Shown piece by piece: positions 1-5,772 of a stretch of 16,678 nucleotides of DNA (position 1 is its first letter; each line of letters starts with the position of its first letter). A model generated the notes under the pieces. That model ran no database searches and was not told the origin of the DNA. It saw only the letters and a list, made by a program, of their open reading frames with translations. Source of the DNA: an uncultured Myxococcales bacterium (lineage in GTDB: Bacteria; Myxococcota; UBA727; VGSZ01); NCBI GenBank assembly GCA_903952805.1, contig CAJBHN010000197.1, positions 1 through 16,678 of the forward strand. The letters are read 5' to 3'. Position numbers and translations under genes: made by a program.

Positions 1-567
1 GCCTTCGAGCAGGCCGCCGCCAAACGGCTGGTCGACTGGCGCGTCCGTCATGGCGACGACGCCCAGCGGACCGCCCCCGACCGCGCCGCCGTCGTGGCCC
101 AGCAGGAGCGCGTCAAGGCGACCGAGGCCCTCAAGGAGCGGCTGGTGCTGCGCGCCCCCATCTCGGGTCGCGTCGAGGGGGTCGTCGTCGGCGTCGGCGA
201 CGCCGTCACCGAAGGCATGGCGCTGGTGGCGGTCATGGACACCGCGGCCACCCATGCCACCGCCTGGGTCCCCGAAGACACCGCCTGGCGCGTGCAGCCC
301 GGCGACCAGGTGCGGCTGCGCTCCGTCGACGGCCGCGCCATCGGCCTGCAGGGTCACGTGCGGGCCCTGGGCGGCGGCATCGTCGAGGGCCCCGCGCGGC
401 TGCGGGTGTTGCCTGGCGAGGCCCTGTTTGGCCGCGCCGTCTACATCGACCTCGACCCCATCCCCGAGCACGCCGGCGCCGACGGCCACAGCCTGGCCCC
501 CCTGCCCGGTCAGACCTACGAGGCCAACTTCCTCGGCGCCGGCCCCACCAGCCCCCGCACCCCGTGA
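1..567 (+). CDS. efflux periplasmic adaptor subunit (HlyD/RND-MFP type), C-terminal part
   Basis: This is the C-terminal 188 codons of a gene whose start lies before the window, read in frame from base 1 to TGA at 565-567. The visible protein begins in the descending helix of an alpha-hairpin (many Ala, Arg, Glu, Gln). It passes through the second half of a lipoyl-like domain (LVLRAPISGRVEGV then VGDAVTEGMALVAVMD, residues 44-80 of the fragment), then a beta-barrel segment with a PGDQVRLR motif. In this family the protein bridges an inner-membrane transporter to a TolC-type channel in the periplasm. The TolC-like gene begins 13 bp downstream on the same strand, which supports one operon for a tripartite export pump. 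The substrate cannot be told, and the inner-membrane transporter is not in the window. The family call is firm; HlyD versus RND adaptor is not resolved. Confidence 0.85.
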   Translation, partial: AFEQAAAKRLVDWRVRHGDDAQRTAPDRAAVVAQQERVKATEALKERLVLRAPISGRVEGVVVGVGDAVTEGMALVAVMDTAATHATAWVPEDTAWRVQPGDQVRLRSVDGRAIGLQGHVRALGGGIVEGPARLRVLPGEALFGRAVYIDLDPIPEHAGADGHSLAPLPGQTYEANFLGAGPTSPRTP

Positions 568-580
568 GCGATGACCAGCG

Positions 581-1888
581 ATGACCCACTTGTCCTCAAC
601 GCTGTCTTCGACGCTGTCCTCGACGCTGACCCTGTTGGCGACGGTGGCCTGCCTGGCGGCGAGCAGTGCCGACGCCAGCGAGGGCGCCAAATCCATCGAC
701 CCCGACGCCGCCGTCGCCCTCGCCCTGGAGCGCAGCGACGTCGTCAAAGCGGCCCAGTTGGCGGCGCAGGTGGTGCATGTGGATGAAACGGCCACCAGGC
801 TGGAGAGCCTTGAACTGCAGCTGGGCCATCGCTCCCTCACCAGCGCCGCGTCGTCGGTGGACCCCTTCGACGACAGCCAGATCGGGCTGAGCTGGCGGCT
901 GCCGGGGCTCGCTGACTTTGGGCTGCGTCAGGCCGCTGGCCAACAGCTGGCCAGCGCCGAGTGGCGCGACGTTGAGGTCGAGCGCTCCGACCTCGCCCTC
1001 GAGGTGCGCGAGCTGCATGCCGAGGTGTTGTCGCTGCGGGCGCAGCAGGCGTTGTCGACGCAAAGACTGGCGCTCTTCGAAGTGGTGGCCAGGGCTCAGG
1101 GTGAGCTCGTGCGCGAGCGAGTGGGGACGCCGCTGGATGCCGGGCTGACCTCGCTCGACATCCTCGACGCCCGCGCCGAATCGGCCGACCAGCAGGGGGA
1201 ACTCAGTCGCGTGGAGCAGCGCCTGGCGTCGCTGTTGGGCATGCCGTTGCCCTTGCTGCTGGCGCCACCGTCGAAACCCCTGTGCACGAGCCCGGGCGAC
1301 GACGACGATGCGCTGCGCTCGCTGCTGGAGGCCGGGCGGAGCCGGTCGGCGCGCTTGAACGCGATCGACGCCCGGCTGCACGCCGTCGCCCTCAAAAGCA
1401 CGGGCAACTGGCTGCGCTTTGTGCCGTGGATCAACAGCGTGCAGGTCGGCTATCTGCCCCAGGCTGACACCGCTGGCGAGGTGCGGGCCCGCGTCGACGT
1501 CACGCTGCCGTTCTTTGAGCCTCTCAGCCCCGAACTGCGGGTGCTGTCGTTGCAGACCGAGCGCTTGCAGGCCTTGCGGCGGGCGGCGTTGTCTGAGCTC
1601 GAGCAAAAGGTCCGCACCGCCCGTGATCGCCTGCAGAGCTATGTGCAATTGGTCGACGTCTACGAGACGGCCACCGCCTCCATCGATCTCAGCCAGGAGC
1701 TCGTGGAGCGCTCATTGGCCGCCGACGTCGTCGACGTTTTGCGCGTGACCACCGTGCAAGAGCGCGTGCTGCGAGCCCGCCGCCAGGGGCTGCGAGCCCA
1801 CCTGCAATGCGACGTGGCCGCCATCGAGCTGCTGCGGGTGACAGACATGGTGGCGCCGCCGTCGACGCCGCCGTGGGCAGCCCCCTGA
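581..1888 (+). CDS. TolC-family outer-membrane efflux protein
   Basis: This is a 435-residue protein with an N-terminal export signal. A short polar start and three LSST repeats are followed by the hydrophobic stretch LTLLATVACLAASSADA, with probable cleavage near residue 32. The mature part is long alpha-helical, heptad-like sequence (for example ELHAEVLSLRAQQALSTQRLALFEVVARAQGE split over helices) with two related halves. This is the pattern of outer-membrane factors that form a trimeric beta-barrel plus periplasmic tunnel. Family members are usually 410-490 residues, so the gene looks complete. ATG at 581 is chosen because it gives a signal peptide directly and lies 13 bp after the adaptor stop. 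No strong Shine-Dalgarno is visible, so translational coupling to the adaptor is likely. Its role is presumably the exit duct of the export pump started upstream. Confidence 0.88.
   Translation: MTHLSSTLSSTLSSTLTLLATVACLAASSADASEGAKSIDPDAAVALALERSDVVKAAQLAAQVVHVDETATRLESLELQLGHRSLTSAASSVDPFDDSQIGLSWRLPGLADFGLRQAAGQQLASAEWRDVEVERSDLALEVRELHAEVLSLRAQQALSTQRLALFEVVARAQGELVRERVGTPLDAGLTSLDILDARAESADQQGELSRVEQRLASLLGMPLPLLLAPPSKPLCTSPGDDDDALRSLLEAGRSRSARLNAIDARLHAVALKSTGNWLRFVPWINSVQVGYLPQADTAGEVRARVDVTLPFFEPLSPELRVLSLQTERLQALRRAALSELEQKVRTARDRLQSYVQLVDVYETATASIDLSQELVERSLAADVVDVLRVTTVQERVLRARRQGLRAHLQCDVAAIELLRVTDMVAPPSTPPWAAP
590..625 (+). repeat. three 12-bp tandem repeats encoding LSST in a signal peptide
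   Basis: Three imperfect 12-bp units at 590-601, 602-613 and 614-625 encode Leu-Ser-Ser-Thr three times in the n-region of the TolC-like signal peptide. The units differ only at synonymous positions, consistent with an older duplication kept in frame. Confidence 0.8.
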
Positions 1889-1897
1889 TGGTGCCGG

Positions 1898-2494
1898 TCA
1901 GGCCTTCTTGAGGAACCTGGTCTTCAACACGATCACCGATTTGTTGACCTTGCCCTCGACGCAGGCGGGGTCGTCGGTCAGGCGGATGCCCTTCACCAGC
2001 GTGCCGCGCTTGGCGATGAAGTTGGCGCCCTTGACGTCGAGGTCTTGAATCAATGTGACCGAGTCTCCCTCCAACAGGGGCGTGCCGTTGCTGTCGACGT
2101 GGCCGCCACCAGCGCCGTCGTCGTCGCGGCTGGAACTGCCCACAGCGCCGGCGTCGGCCCAGGCCCGCACGTCGTCGTCGACGTAGATCTGCCCGAGCAG
2201 TTCCGTGGCCCACGGCACGGCCAGGCGGGGCAACAGGCGCAGCACCAGCACCTGCACGGCGGGGACGGTGCTCCAGGCGGCGTCCTTGAGGCCGTCCCAG
2301 GAGGCGGCGTCAAGGGCATCAGCCCCGTCGAGCGCAGCGTCGCAGGCACCACAGACGACGGCGCAGCGCTCGGCCGAGACCTCGGTGACGGGCGTGACGG
2401 CGTGGACCCGCAGCTCGTCGGTGCCCGCGCACAGCTCGCAGCGCCTGGAACACCGGGTGAAGAGTTCGCTCTCGAGGTGGGATGGGTTGATCAC
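1898..2494 (-). CDS. PhnA-domain zinc-ribbon protein
   Basis: This 198-residue protein has an N-terminal zinc ribbon (RCELCAG then VVCGACDAA, two CxxC pairs) and a C-terminal PhnA domain with the conserved run KGANFIAKRGTLVKGIRL and the terminal VIVLKTRFLKK. PhnA-type proteins were named from a phosphonate-utilisation operon, but most are not phosphonate enzymes and their molecular role is uncertain; they are small and cytoplasmic. The open frame extends to 2602. GTG at 2494 (VINPSHLESELFTRCSRRCELC) is preferred because family members start 15-20 residues before the first CxxC and because it clears the upstream gene ending at 2554. The middle contains a low-complexity Ser/Asp/Gly linker (SSSRDDDGAGGG) between the two domains that is longer than usual. 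It converges with the TolC-like gene, 9 bp apart. I infer no pathway. Confidence 0.85.
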   Translation of the reverse strand: MINPSHLESELFTRCSRRCELCAGTDELRVHAVTPVTEVSAERCAVVCGACDAALDGADALDAASWDGLKDAAWSTVPAVQVLVLRLLPRLAVPWATELLGQIYVDDDVRAWADAGAVGSSSRDDDGAGGGHVDSNGTPLLEGDSVTLIQDLDVKGANFIAKRGTLVKGIRLTDDPACVEGKVNKSVIVLKTRFLKKA

Positions 2495-2553
2495 GCTGCG
2501 CTTGTACACCCCCGCCTGCGGGAGGGAAGCTCGACCCAACGACGGTGTCGTCG

Positions 2554-3102
2554 CTACTCGCAGGCGGCGCCGTTGACGTCGCCGCACGACGACAGCGCGC
2601 ACAGCGTCGGCTCGCCGCTGCCATCGGGGAAACGGCCCAGGCCGACGTCGGCGACGGCGCCGGTCCAGGTGAGCTCGTCGACCTTCCCCTCGCCGATGAA
2701 CAGCAGCACCTCTTCCGCCGCCGCCGACAGCTTGAACGGCAGGTGGTCGGTCCCCTGGGCCACGGTGTCATCGGCCCACAGCAGCAGTACGCCACCGGCG
2801 GGCACCGTCAGGCCGTCGAGGGCGAACTTGTCGGGCGTCGTGCGGTCGTCGGTGATGCTGACGCCGTCGAGGTCGATGTCGGCGTCGCTGTCGTTGAAGA
2901 GTTCGAGCCAATCGTCGGCCTCGCCGGCGCCGTCGACGCAGCTGGCGGCGTTGGCGGGCATCACTTCGTTGATGCGCAGATGGCTCGCGCGCGGATCGCT
3001 CGAGATGCCGGCCCCACCGCAGCCGGCGACAACGACGACGGCGACAACGACGACGGCAGCGACGACAAGCGGGGAGGCAAACGACGGGGTGCAACGCTGC
3101 AT
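2554..3102 (-). CDS. lamin-tail-domain lipoprotein
   Basis: This 182-residue protein carries a lipoprotein signal peptide: MQRCTPSF, then a Val/Ala-rich hydrophobic core, and the lipobox VAGC with the lipidated Cys near residue 28. The mature part holds one lamin tail domain (LTD). It starts at LRINEVMPAN, continues DDWLELFNDSDADIDLDGVSI and GLTVPAGGVLLLWAD, and ends at LGRFPDG. In bacteria LTDs are immunoglobulin-like domains of secreted or surface proteins and are often tied to extracellular nucleases or calcium-binding proteins. Here the domain is alone, with no enzyme attached. The protein is acidic, as expected outside the cell. Four cysteines besides the lipid-bearing one could form disulfides. 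It lies 59 bp upstream of the PhnA-domain gene on the same strand, so co-transcription is possible, but no functional link is evident. Confidence 0.85.
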   Translation of the reverse strand: MQRCTPSFASPLVVAAVVVVAVVVVAGCGGAGISSDPRASHLRINEVMPANAASCVDGAGEADDWLELFNDSDADIDLDGVSITDDRTTPDKFALDGLTVPAGGVLLLWADDTVAQGTDHLPFKLSAAAEEVLLFIGEGKVDELTWTGAVADVGLGRFPDGSGEPTLCALSSCGDVNGAACE

Positions 3103-3426
3103 GGGATGACCTGTGGTGCGCTGTGTTCAACGGTGGGGCGCGGTGGGGCGCGCTGCGACATCTGTGGCACTGTCGGTGCCGGTGGGTGTAGCCGACGTCG
3201 CCAGCAGCCGCCACGCCACCGCAGCGACCAATCGAGACGCCGCGAAGCGGTCGCCTGGGGTTGACGAGAGCGACCGGGCGGGAGAGACGCAGCGCAGCAA
3301 ACACCGTGGACCGTGTTCGTGGGTCAATCCTGGCCAACCAATGCGATCTCCGCACGCGCCGCGATGGCGCAAGCCAATGTGCCAAAGTGGATGTCTCCAC
3401 GAGGCGCCGAGGCTGAAGGGACCGAG
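3103..3426. other. 324-bp divergent spacer between lipoprotein gene and rplM
   Basis: There is no gene here. The spacer must hold the rplM promoter (+) and the lipoprotein promoter (-), but I see no convincing -35/-10 pair. TTGACG at 3261-3266 has no acceptable -10 at 16-18 bp. It contains a 10-bp direct repeat GGTGGGGCGC near 3131-3150 and two possible RNA hairpins: CGGTCGC (3248-3254) with GCGACCG (3270-3276), and TGGCGCA (3365-3371) with TGTGCCA (3378-3384). The rplM frame stays open upstream to 3313, but this is only GC-rich readthrough. Confidence 0.6.
3365..3384 (+). promoter_or_regulatory. possible hairpin in the rplM leader
   Basis: TGGCGCA and TGTGCCA form a 7-bp stem (one G-U pair) with loop AGCCAA, 42 bp before the rplM start codon. 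L13 operons are known in some bacteria to be controlled through their leader RNA. Whether this stem is such an element is speculation. Confidence 0.3.
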
Positions 3427-3861
3427 ATGAAGACTGATTTCGCCAAGCAGGGCGAAGCCCCCCGCGACTGGTATGTGGTTGATGCCGAAGGACAGGTCCT
3501 CGGACGTCTGGCCTCGCAGATCGCCAATGTGCTCCGCGGCAAGAACAAGCCCACCTTCACGCCCCACGCCGACGCTGGCGACTTCATCGTCGTCATCAAC
3601 GCCGACAAGATCGGTCTGTCCGGCAAGAAGGAAGACCAGAAGATCTACTGGCGCTACACCGGCTACTACGGCGGCGAGAAGGCCACGACCGCGGCCAAGA
3701 TGCGCCAGACCCACCCCGAGCGCATCCTGCAGGCTGCCGTTCAGGGCATGCTCCCCAAGGGTCCCCTGGGCCGCCAGCAGCTGAAGAAGCTGAAGGTCTA
3801 CGCTGGCACCGAGCACCCGCACGCGGCCCAGCAGCCCAAGCCCCTCACCCTCGCGACCTGA
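3427..3861 (+). CDS. rplM: 50S ribosomal protein L13
   Basis: This 144-residue protein matches the usual length of L13 (about 142). It begins MKTDFAKQGEAPRDWYVVDA, followed by the family motifs GQVLGRLAS, ADAGDFIVVINADKI, TGYYGG, and a C-terminal region with MLPKGPLGRQQLKKLKVYAG. L13 binds 23S rRNA early in large-subunit assembly. ATG at 3427 is chosen because the family starts with MK-T-x-x-AK and because GAAGGG lies 9-14 bp upstream as a Shine-Dalgarno sequence. It is followed 39 bp later by rpsI, the conserved two-gene L13-S9 operon found across bacteria. Confidence 0.98.
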   Translation: MKTDFAKQGEAPRDWYVVDAEGQVLGRLASQIANVLRGKNKPTFTPHADAGDFIVVINADKIGLSGKKEDQKIYWRYTGYYGGEKATTAAKMRQTHPERILQAAVQGMLPKGPLGRQQLKKLKVYAGTEHPHAAQQPKPLTLAT

Positions 3862-3900
3862 ACGGTCCGAACTTCTTCTTTGATTTCAAGGATTTAAACT

Positions 3901-4293
3901 ATGTCGAACACGCGTTTTTCGGCCACGGGCCGCCGCAAGGAAGCCAGCGCCCGGGTCTGGATCAAGGCCGGCACCGGCGCCATCACCGTCAACAACAAGG
4001 GCATCGAGCAGTACTTCAAGCGTGAAGTCCTGCGCATGATCCTCGCGCAGCCCTTCGAGGCCACCGAGCTCATGGGCCAGTACGATGTGCAGGCATCCGT
4101 CAAGGGTGGCGGCCTCTCCGGTCAGGCCGGCGCCGTGCGCCACGGCCTCGCCCGCGCCCTCGTCCTCGCCGACGAGACCCTCCGCCCCGCCCTCAAAAAG
4201 GCCGGCCTGCTGACCCGCGACGCCCGCGCCGTCGAGCGCAAGAAGTACGGTCGCCCCGGCGCCCGCAAGCGCTTCCAGTTCAGCAAGCGCTGA
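3901..4293 (+). CDS. rpsI: 30S ribosomal protein S9
   Basis: This 130-residue protein is full length for S9. It starts with FSATGRRKEASARVWIKAGTG, has GGGLSGQAGAVRHGLARAL in the middle, and ends in the basic tail KYGRPGARKRFQFSKR that reaches the ribosomal P site in known structures. AAGGA about 8 bp before the ATG is the ribosome-binding site. The spacer after rplM (3862-3900) is AT-rich but contains no terminator, so the two genes are co-transcribed. A clear terminator follows 45 bp after the stop. Confidence 0.98.
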   Translation: MSNTRFSATGRRKEASARVWIKAGTGAITVNNKGIEQYFKREVLRMILAQPFEATELMGQYDVQASVKGGGLSGQAGAVRHGLARALVLADETLRPALKKAGLLTRDARAVERKKYGRPGARKRFQFSKR

Positions 4294-4338
4294 GTTGTGC
4301 TGGTCCCGGCGACCAAGACGACGGGAACACACACCAAA

Positions 4339-4365
4339 GCGGCGCCCAGTGGGCGCCGCATTTTT
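4339..4365 (+). terminator. intrinsic terminator of the rplM-rpsI operon
   Basis: A perfect 9-bp stem, GCGGCGCCC (4339-4347) and GGGCGCCGC (4351-4359), with loop AGT, is followed by ATTTTT. It lies 45 bp after the rpsI stop codon, as expected for the end of this operon. Confidence 0.92.
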
Positions 4366-4376
4366 GTGGCTGTTCT

Positions 4377-4407
4377 GCCCGGCCCGGCCCCCTCCCCCGG
4401 GCCGGGC
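4377..4407. repeat. second, very stable GC inverted repeat behind the terminator
   Basis: An 11-bp perfect inverted repeat, GCCCGGCCCGG (4377-4387) and CCGGGCCGGGC (4397-4407), has a 9-nt C-rich loop and begins 12 bp after the terminator T-run. No U-tract follows on either strand. It could be a back-up pause or processing barrier, or simply GC-rich sequence. Confidence 0.55.
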
Positions 4408-4479
4408 CACCGCTTGACGCCCCCTGAGAAAAACGCCGCCCCGTGATGTCGCCTGCCGCTGACCAGGCAGGGCCCAATT

Positions 4480-4495
4480 GTTCGTCAAAACGAAC
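4480..4495. promoter_or_regulatory. operator copy 1, GTTCGT-N4-ACGAAC
   Basis: This is a perfect 6+6 inverted repeat with spacer CAAA. It lies 42 bp (about four helical turns) before copy 2 and 314 bp upstream of the first regulator gene. TTGTTC at 4478-4483 overlaps its left end and TCAAAT at 4502-4507 is a weak -10 candidate 18 bp further on, a geometry similar to copy 2. Confidence 0.7.
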
Positions 4496-4518
4496 CTTCC
4501 CTCAAATAGTGCTGCCAC

Positions 4519-4547
4519 TTGGTTTGTTATGACGAACCAAATAAAAT
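4519..4547 (+). promoter_or_regulatory. sigma70-like promoter overlapped by operator copy 2
   Basis: TTGGTT (4519-4524) and TAAAAT (4542-4547) are 17 bp apart. The -10 matches TATAAT at five of six positions; the -35 matches TTGACA at three of six. Transcription would start near 4554 and run toward the first XRE-type gene. Operator copy 2 fills most of the spacer, so a bound protein would block RNA polymerase. Confidence 0.55.
4522..4537. promoter_or_regulatory. operator copy 2, GTTTGT-N4-ACGAAC
   Basis: The spacer is TATG. There is one mismatch in the left arm (GTTTGT instead of GTTCGT), but the symmetry extends outward to TTGG and CCAA (4519-4540). It lies between the -35 and -10 of the promoter described above. 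Confidence 0.7.
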
Positions 4548-4744
4548 ATGGGCCGGTCGCACCTTCCGGTATCAACGATATGAAAATCTCGTCCGGTGCC
4601 GCCCCCGGCGGAAACGCAGTCTGTCGCGAAAAAATGACGGCCGTGCCCCAGGTCACCGGCCACAAGTGTGCTTTTTGACCCGAGAGTCCCTCGGTGTGCC
4701 ACTGTCCGACGGGGCCAATATTTCGTCAGCCAATATCATCTTCG

Positions 4745-4760
4745 GTTCGTCGCGACGAAC
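4745..4760. promoter_or_regulatory. operator copy 3, GTTCGT-N4-ACGAAC
   Basis: This is a perfect 16-bp palindrome with spacer CGCG, 34 bp upstream of the GTG start of the first regulator. At this distance it could overlap a proximal promoter or the start of the transcript. TAAGAC at 4782-4787 is a possible -10 that would put the transcript start at the GTG itself, but no -35 supports it. Confidence 0.75.
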
Positions 4761-4793
4761 GAGCTTGGACACAACATGGGCTAAGACTGGTCA

Positions 4794-5633
4794 GTGCCCC
4801 GCCGCAAGTCCCCCGATCCACTCGCTGCCGCGATCGGCCTTCGTGTCCGCGCGCTCCGCGAAGCACAGGGCTACAACCTCGAGAAGCTGGCCTTCGAGGG
4901 TGGCCTGAGCTCCAAGGGCCACTTGTCCGACCTCGAACACGGCCGCCTGATTCCGACCGTCGGCACGCTGCAGTCGCTCGCCACCCATCTGGGCGTCGAC
5001 CTGCTCGACCTGGTGACCTTCCCGGAAAAGAACATCCGCCACCGCATCATCGCCCGCACCGCCACCCTGCCCCAGTCGGTGCTGGTGCGTTGGAGCGCAG
5101 AAGCCGAGCAGTTCCCGGCGCTGCCGACGGCGACGACGAGGTCGCCCAAGCGCGTGCCTGTCACCGTCCACAGCGAACGTCCCAGCCGCGGTGCCGTCCC
5201 TCTCGTGCAGCTGCGCGCCGCCACCGCCGACCTGGCCGCCAAACGGCCGATGCAGCCCAGGCAATGGATCAAAATCGACACCCGCGTCCCCACCATGCCG
5301 GGCGCCTTTGCCGCCTACGTCCGCGGCTCGGCCATGATGCCCCGCATCTCTGACGGCGCCCTGTGCCTGTTTCGTCGTCCGGGGCCGGGCAATCGCAGCG
5401 GTCGCATTTTTCTGGTCTGGCACCGCGGTCTCGACCCGGTCGGCAACCAGGACCACGGCGACGATCTGCTCAAACTCGTCGAAAAGGGCCCGCGGGGGGC
5501 ATGGACCATCCGCGCCCTCAACCCTGCGGTCGCCCCCATCGACGTCGACCCCGTCGTCGACGACGTGAGCGTGGTCGCCGAATTCGTCATGGTGCTGCAG
5601 GTGGCAGGACGTCCCACCGACACCGGCCGCTGA
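4794..5633 (+). CDS. XRE-type regulator with degenerate S24 (LexA/CI-like) C-terminal domain
   Basis: This 279-residue protein has an N-terminal helix-turn-helix of the XRE/Cro-CI type (residues ~9-68, IGLRVRALREAQGY then the recognition part SSKGHLSDLEHGRL). A hinge is followed by a LexA/CI-like domain from about 155 to 275 (AAYVRGSAMMPRISDGALCLFRR, DDLLKLVEK, IRALNPAVAPIDVD). In self-cleaving S24 proteins the motif is G-x-S-M with a catalytic Ser. Here Ala180 takes that place, although Lys227 may match the general base. The hinge RGAVPLV has Gly-Ala where LexA has the scissile Ala-Gly. I infer a DNA-binding, probably dimeric regulator that does not cleave itself. GTG at 4794 is set by alignment with the paralogue at 5773. 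The Shine-Dalgarno is poor. Three upstream operator copies suggest autoregulation. Confidence 0.9.
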   Translation: MPRRKSPDPLAAAIGLRVRALREAQGYNLEKLAFEGGLSSKGHLSDLEHGRLIPTVGTLQSLATHLGVDLLDLVTFPEKNIRHRIIARTATLPQSVLVRWSAEAEQFPALPTATTRSPKRVPVTVHSERPSRGAVPLVQLRAATADLAAKRPMQPRQWIKIDTRVPTMPGAFAAYVRGSAMMPRISDGALCLFRRPGPGNRSGRIFLVWHRGLDPVGNQDHGDDLLKLVEKGPRGAWTIRALNPAVAPIDVDPVVDDVSVVAEFVMVLQVAGRPTDTGR

Positions 5634-5672
5634 ACCCACCTGCTCAGGCTCGTCTGGCTGTCTCGCGGTCGC

Positions 5673-5688
5673 GTTCGTCTGGACGAAC
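5673..5688. promoter_or_regulatory. operator copy 4, GTTCGT-N4-ACGAAC
   Basis: This is a perfect inverted repeat with spacer CTGG, extended by one flanking C/G pair (5672-5689). It lies in the 139-bp gap between the two regulator genes, 84 bp before the second start. ATATTT near 5702 is the only AT-rich stretch nearby, but no spaced -35 is convincing. Confidence 0.75.
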
Positions 5689-5772
5689 GGAGACCCGCTG
5701 GATATTTCATGGTCTGTTCTTCGTGGTTTTGGCCCGCCGTCGACGCAGCAACTTGAGCCCTTGAGTCTTGCC

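Larger units (their letters stand above)
4294..4793. other. 500-bp spacer with terminator, hairpin, operators and promoter
   Basis: I see no gene in this 500-bp stretch. Its first part holds the rpsI terminator and a second GC hairpin. From about 4470 the base composition becomes clearly more AT-rich than anywhere else in the window. That part holds three copies of GTTCGT-N4-ACGAAC, a good -35/-10 pair around the second copy, and an 8-bp direct repeat GCCAATAT (4714-4721 and 4729-4736) that brackets an isolated half site TTTCGTC. A promoter at 4519-4547 would give a leader of about 240 nt before the first regulator gene, or a small RNA. A T5 run at 4672-4676 follows a bulged stem (GGCCGTG at 4639-4645, CACCGGCC at 4654-4661), but too far away to be a standard terminator. 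Confidence 0.65.

Noticed and set aside
1884..1902. CCTGA/TCAGG stem between the converging TolC-like and PhnA-domain genes as a terminator
   Set aside because: The stem is only five pairs, overlaps both stop codons, and has no T-run.
2045..3109. A 354-codon plus-strand frame across the PhnA-domain and lipoprotein genes
   Set aside because: It crosses two recognisable minus-strand genes, and its composition is Ser/Thr/Ala-rich with no domain.
3261..3290. TTGACG as a -35 for rplM
   Set aside because: No AT-rich -10 lies at 16-18 bp.
4478..4678. A 66-codon frame in the operator region starting at TTG
   Set aside because: It starts inside operator copy 1, has no ribosome-binding site, and its sequence resembles no family. 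The region is better explained as control DNA.
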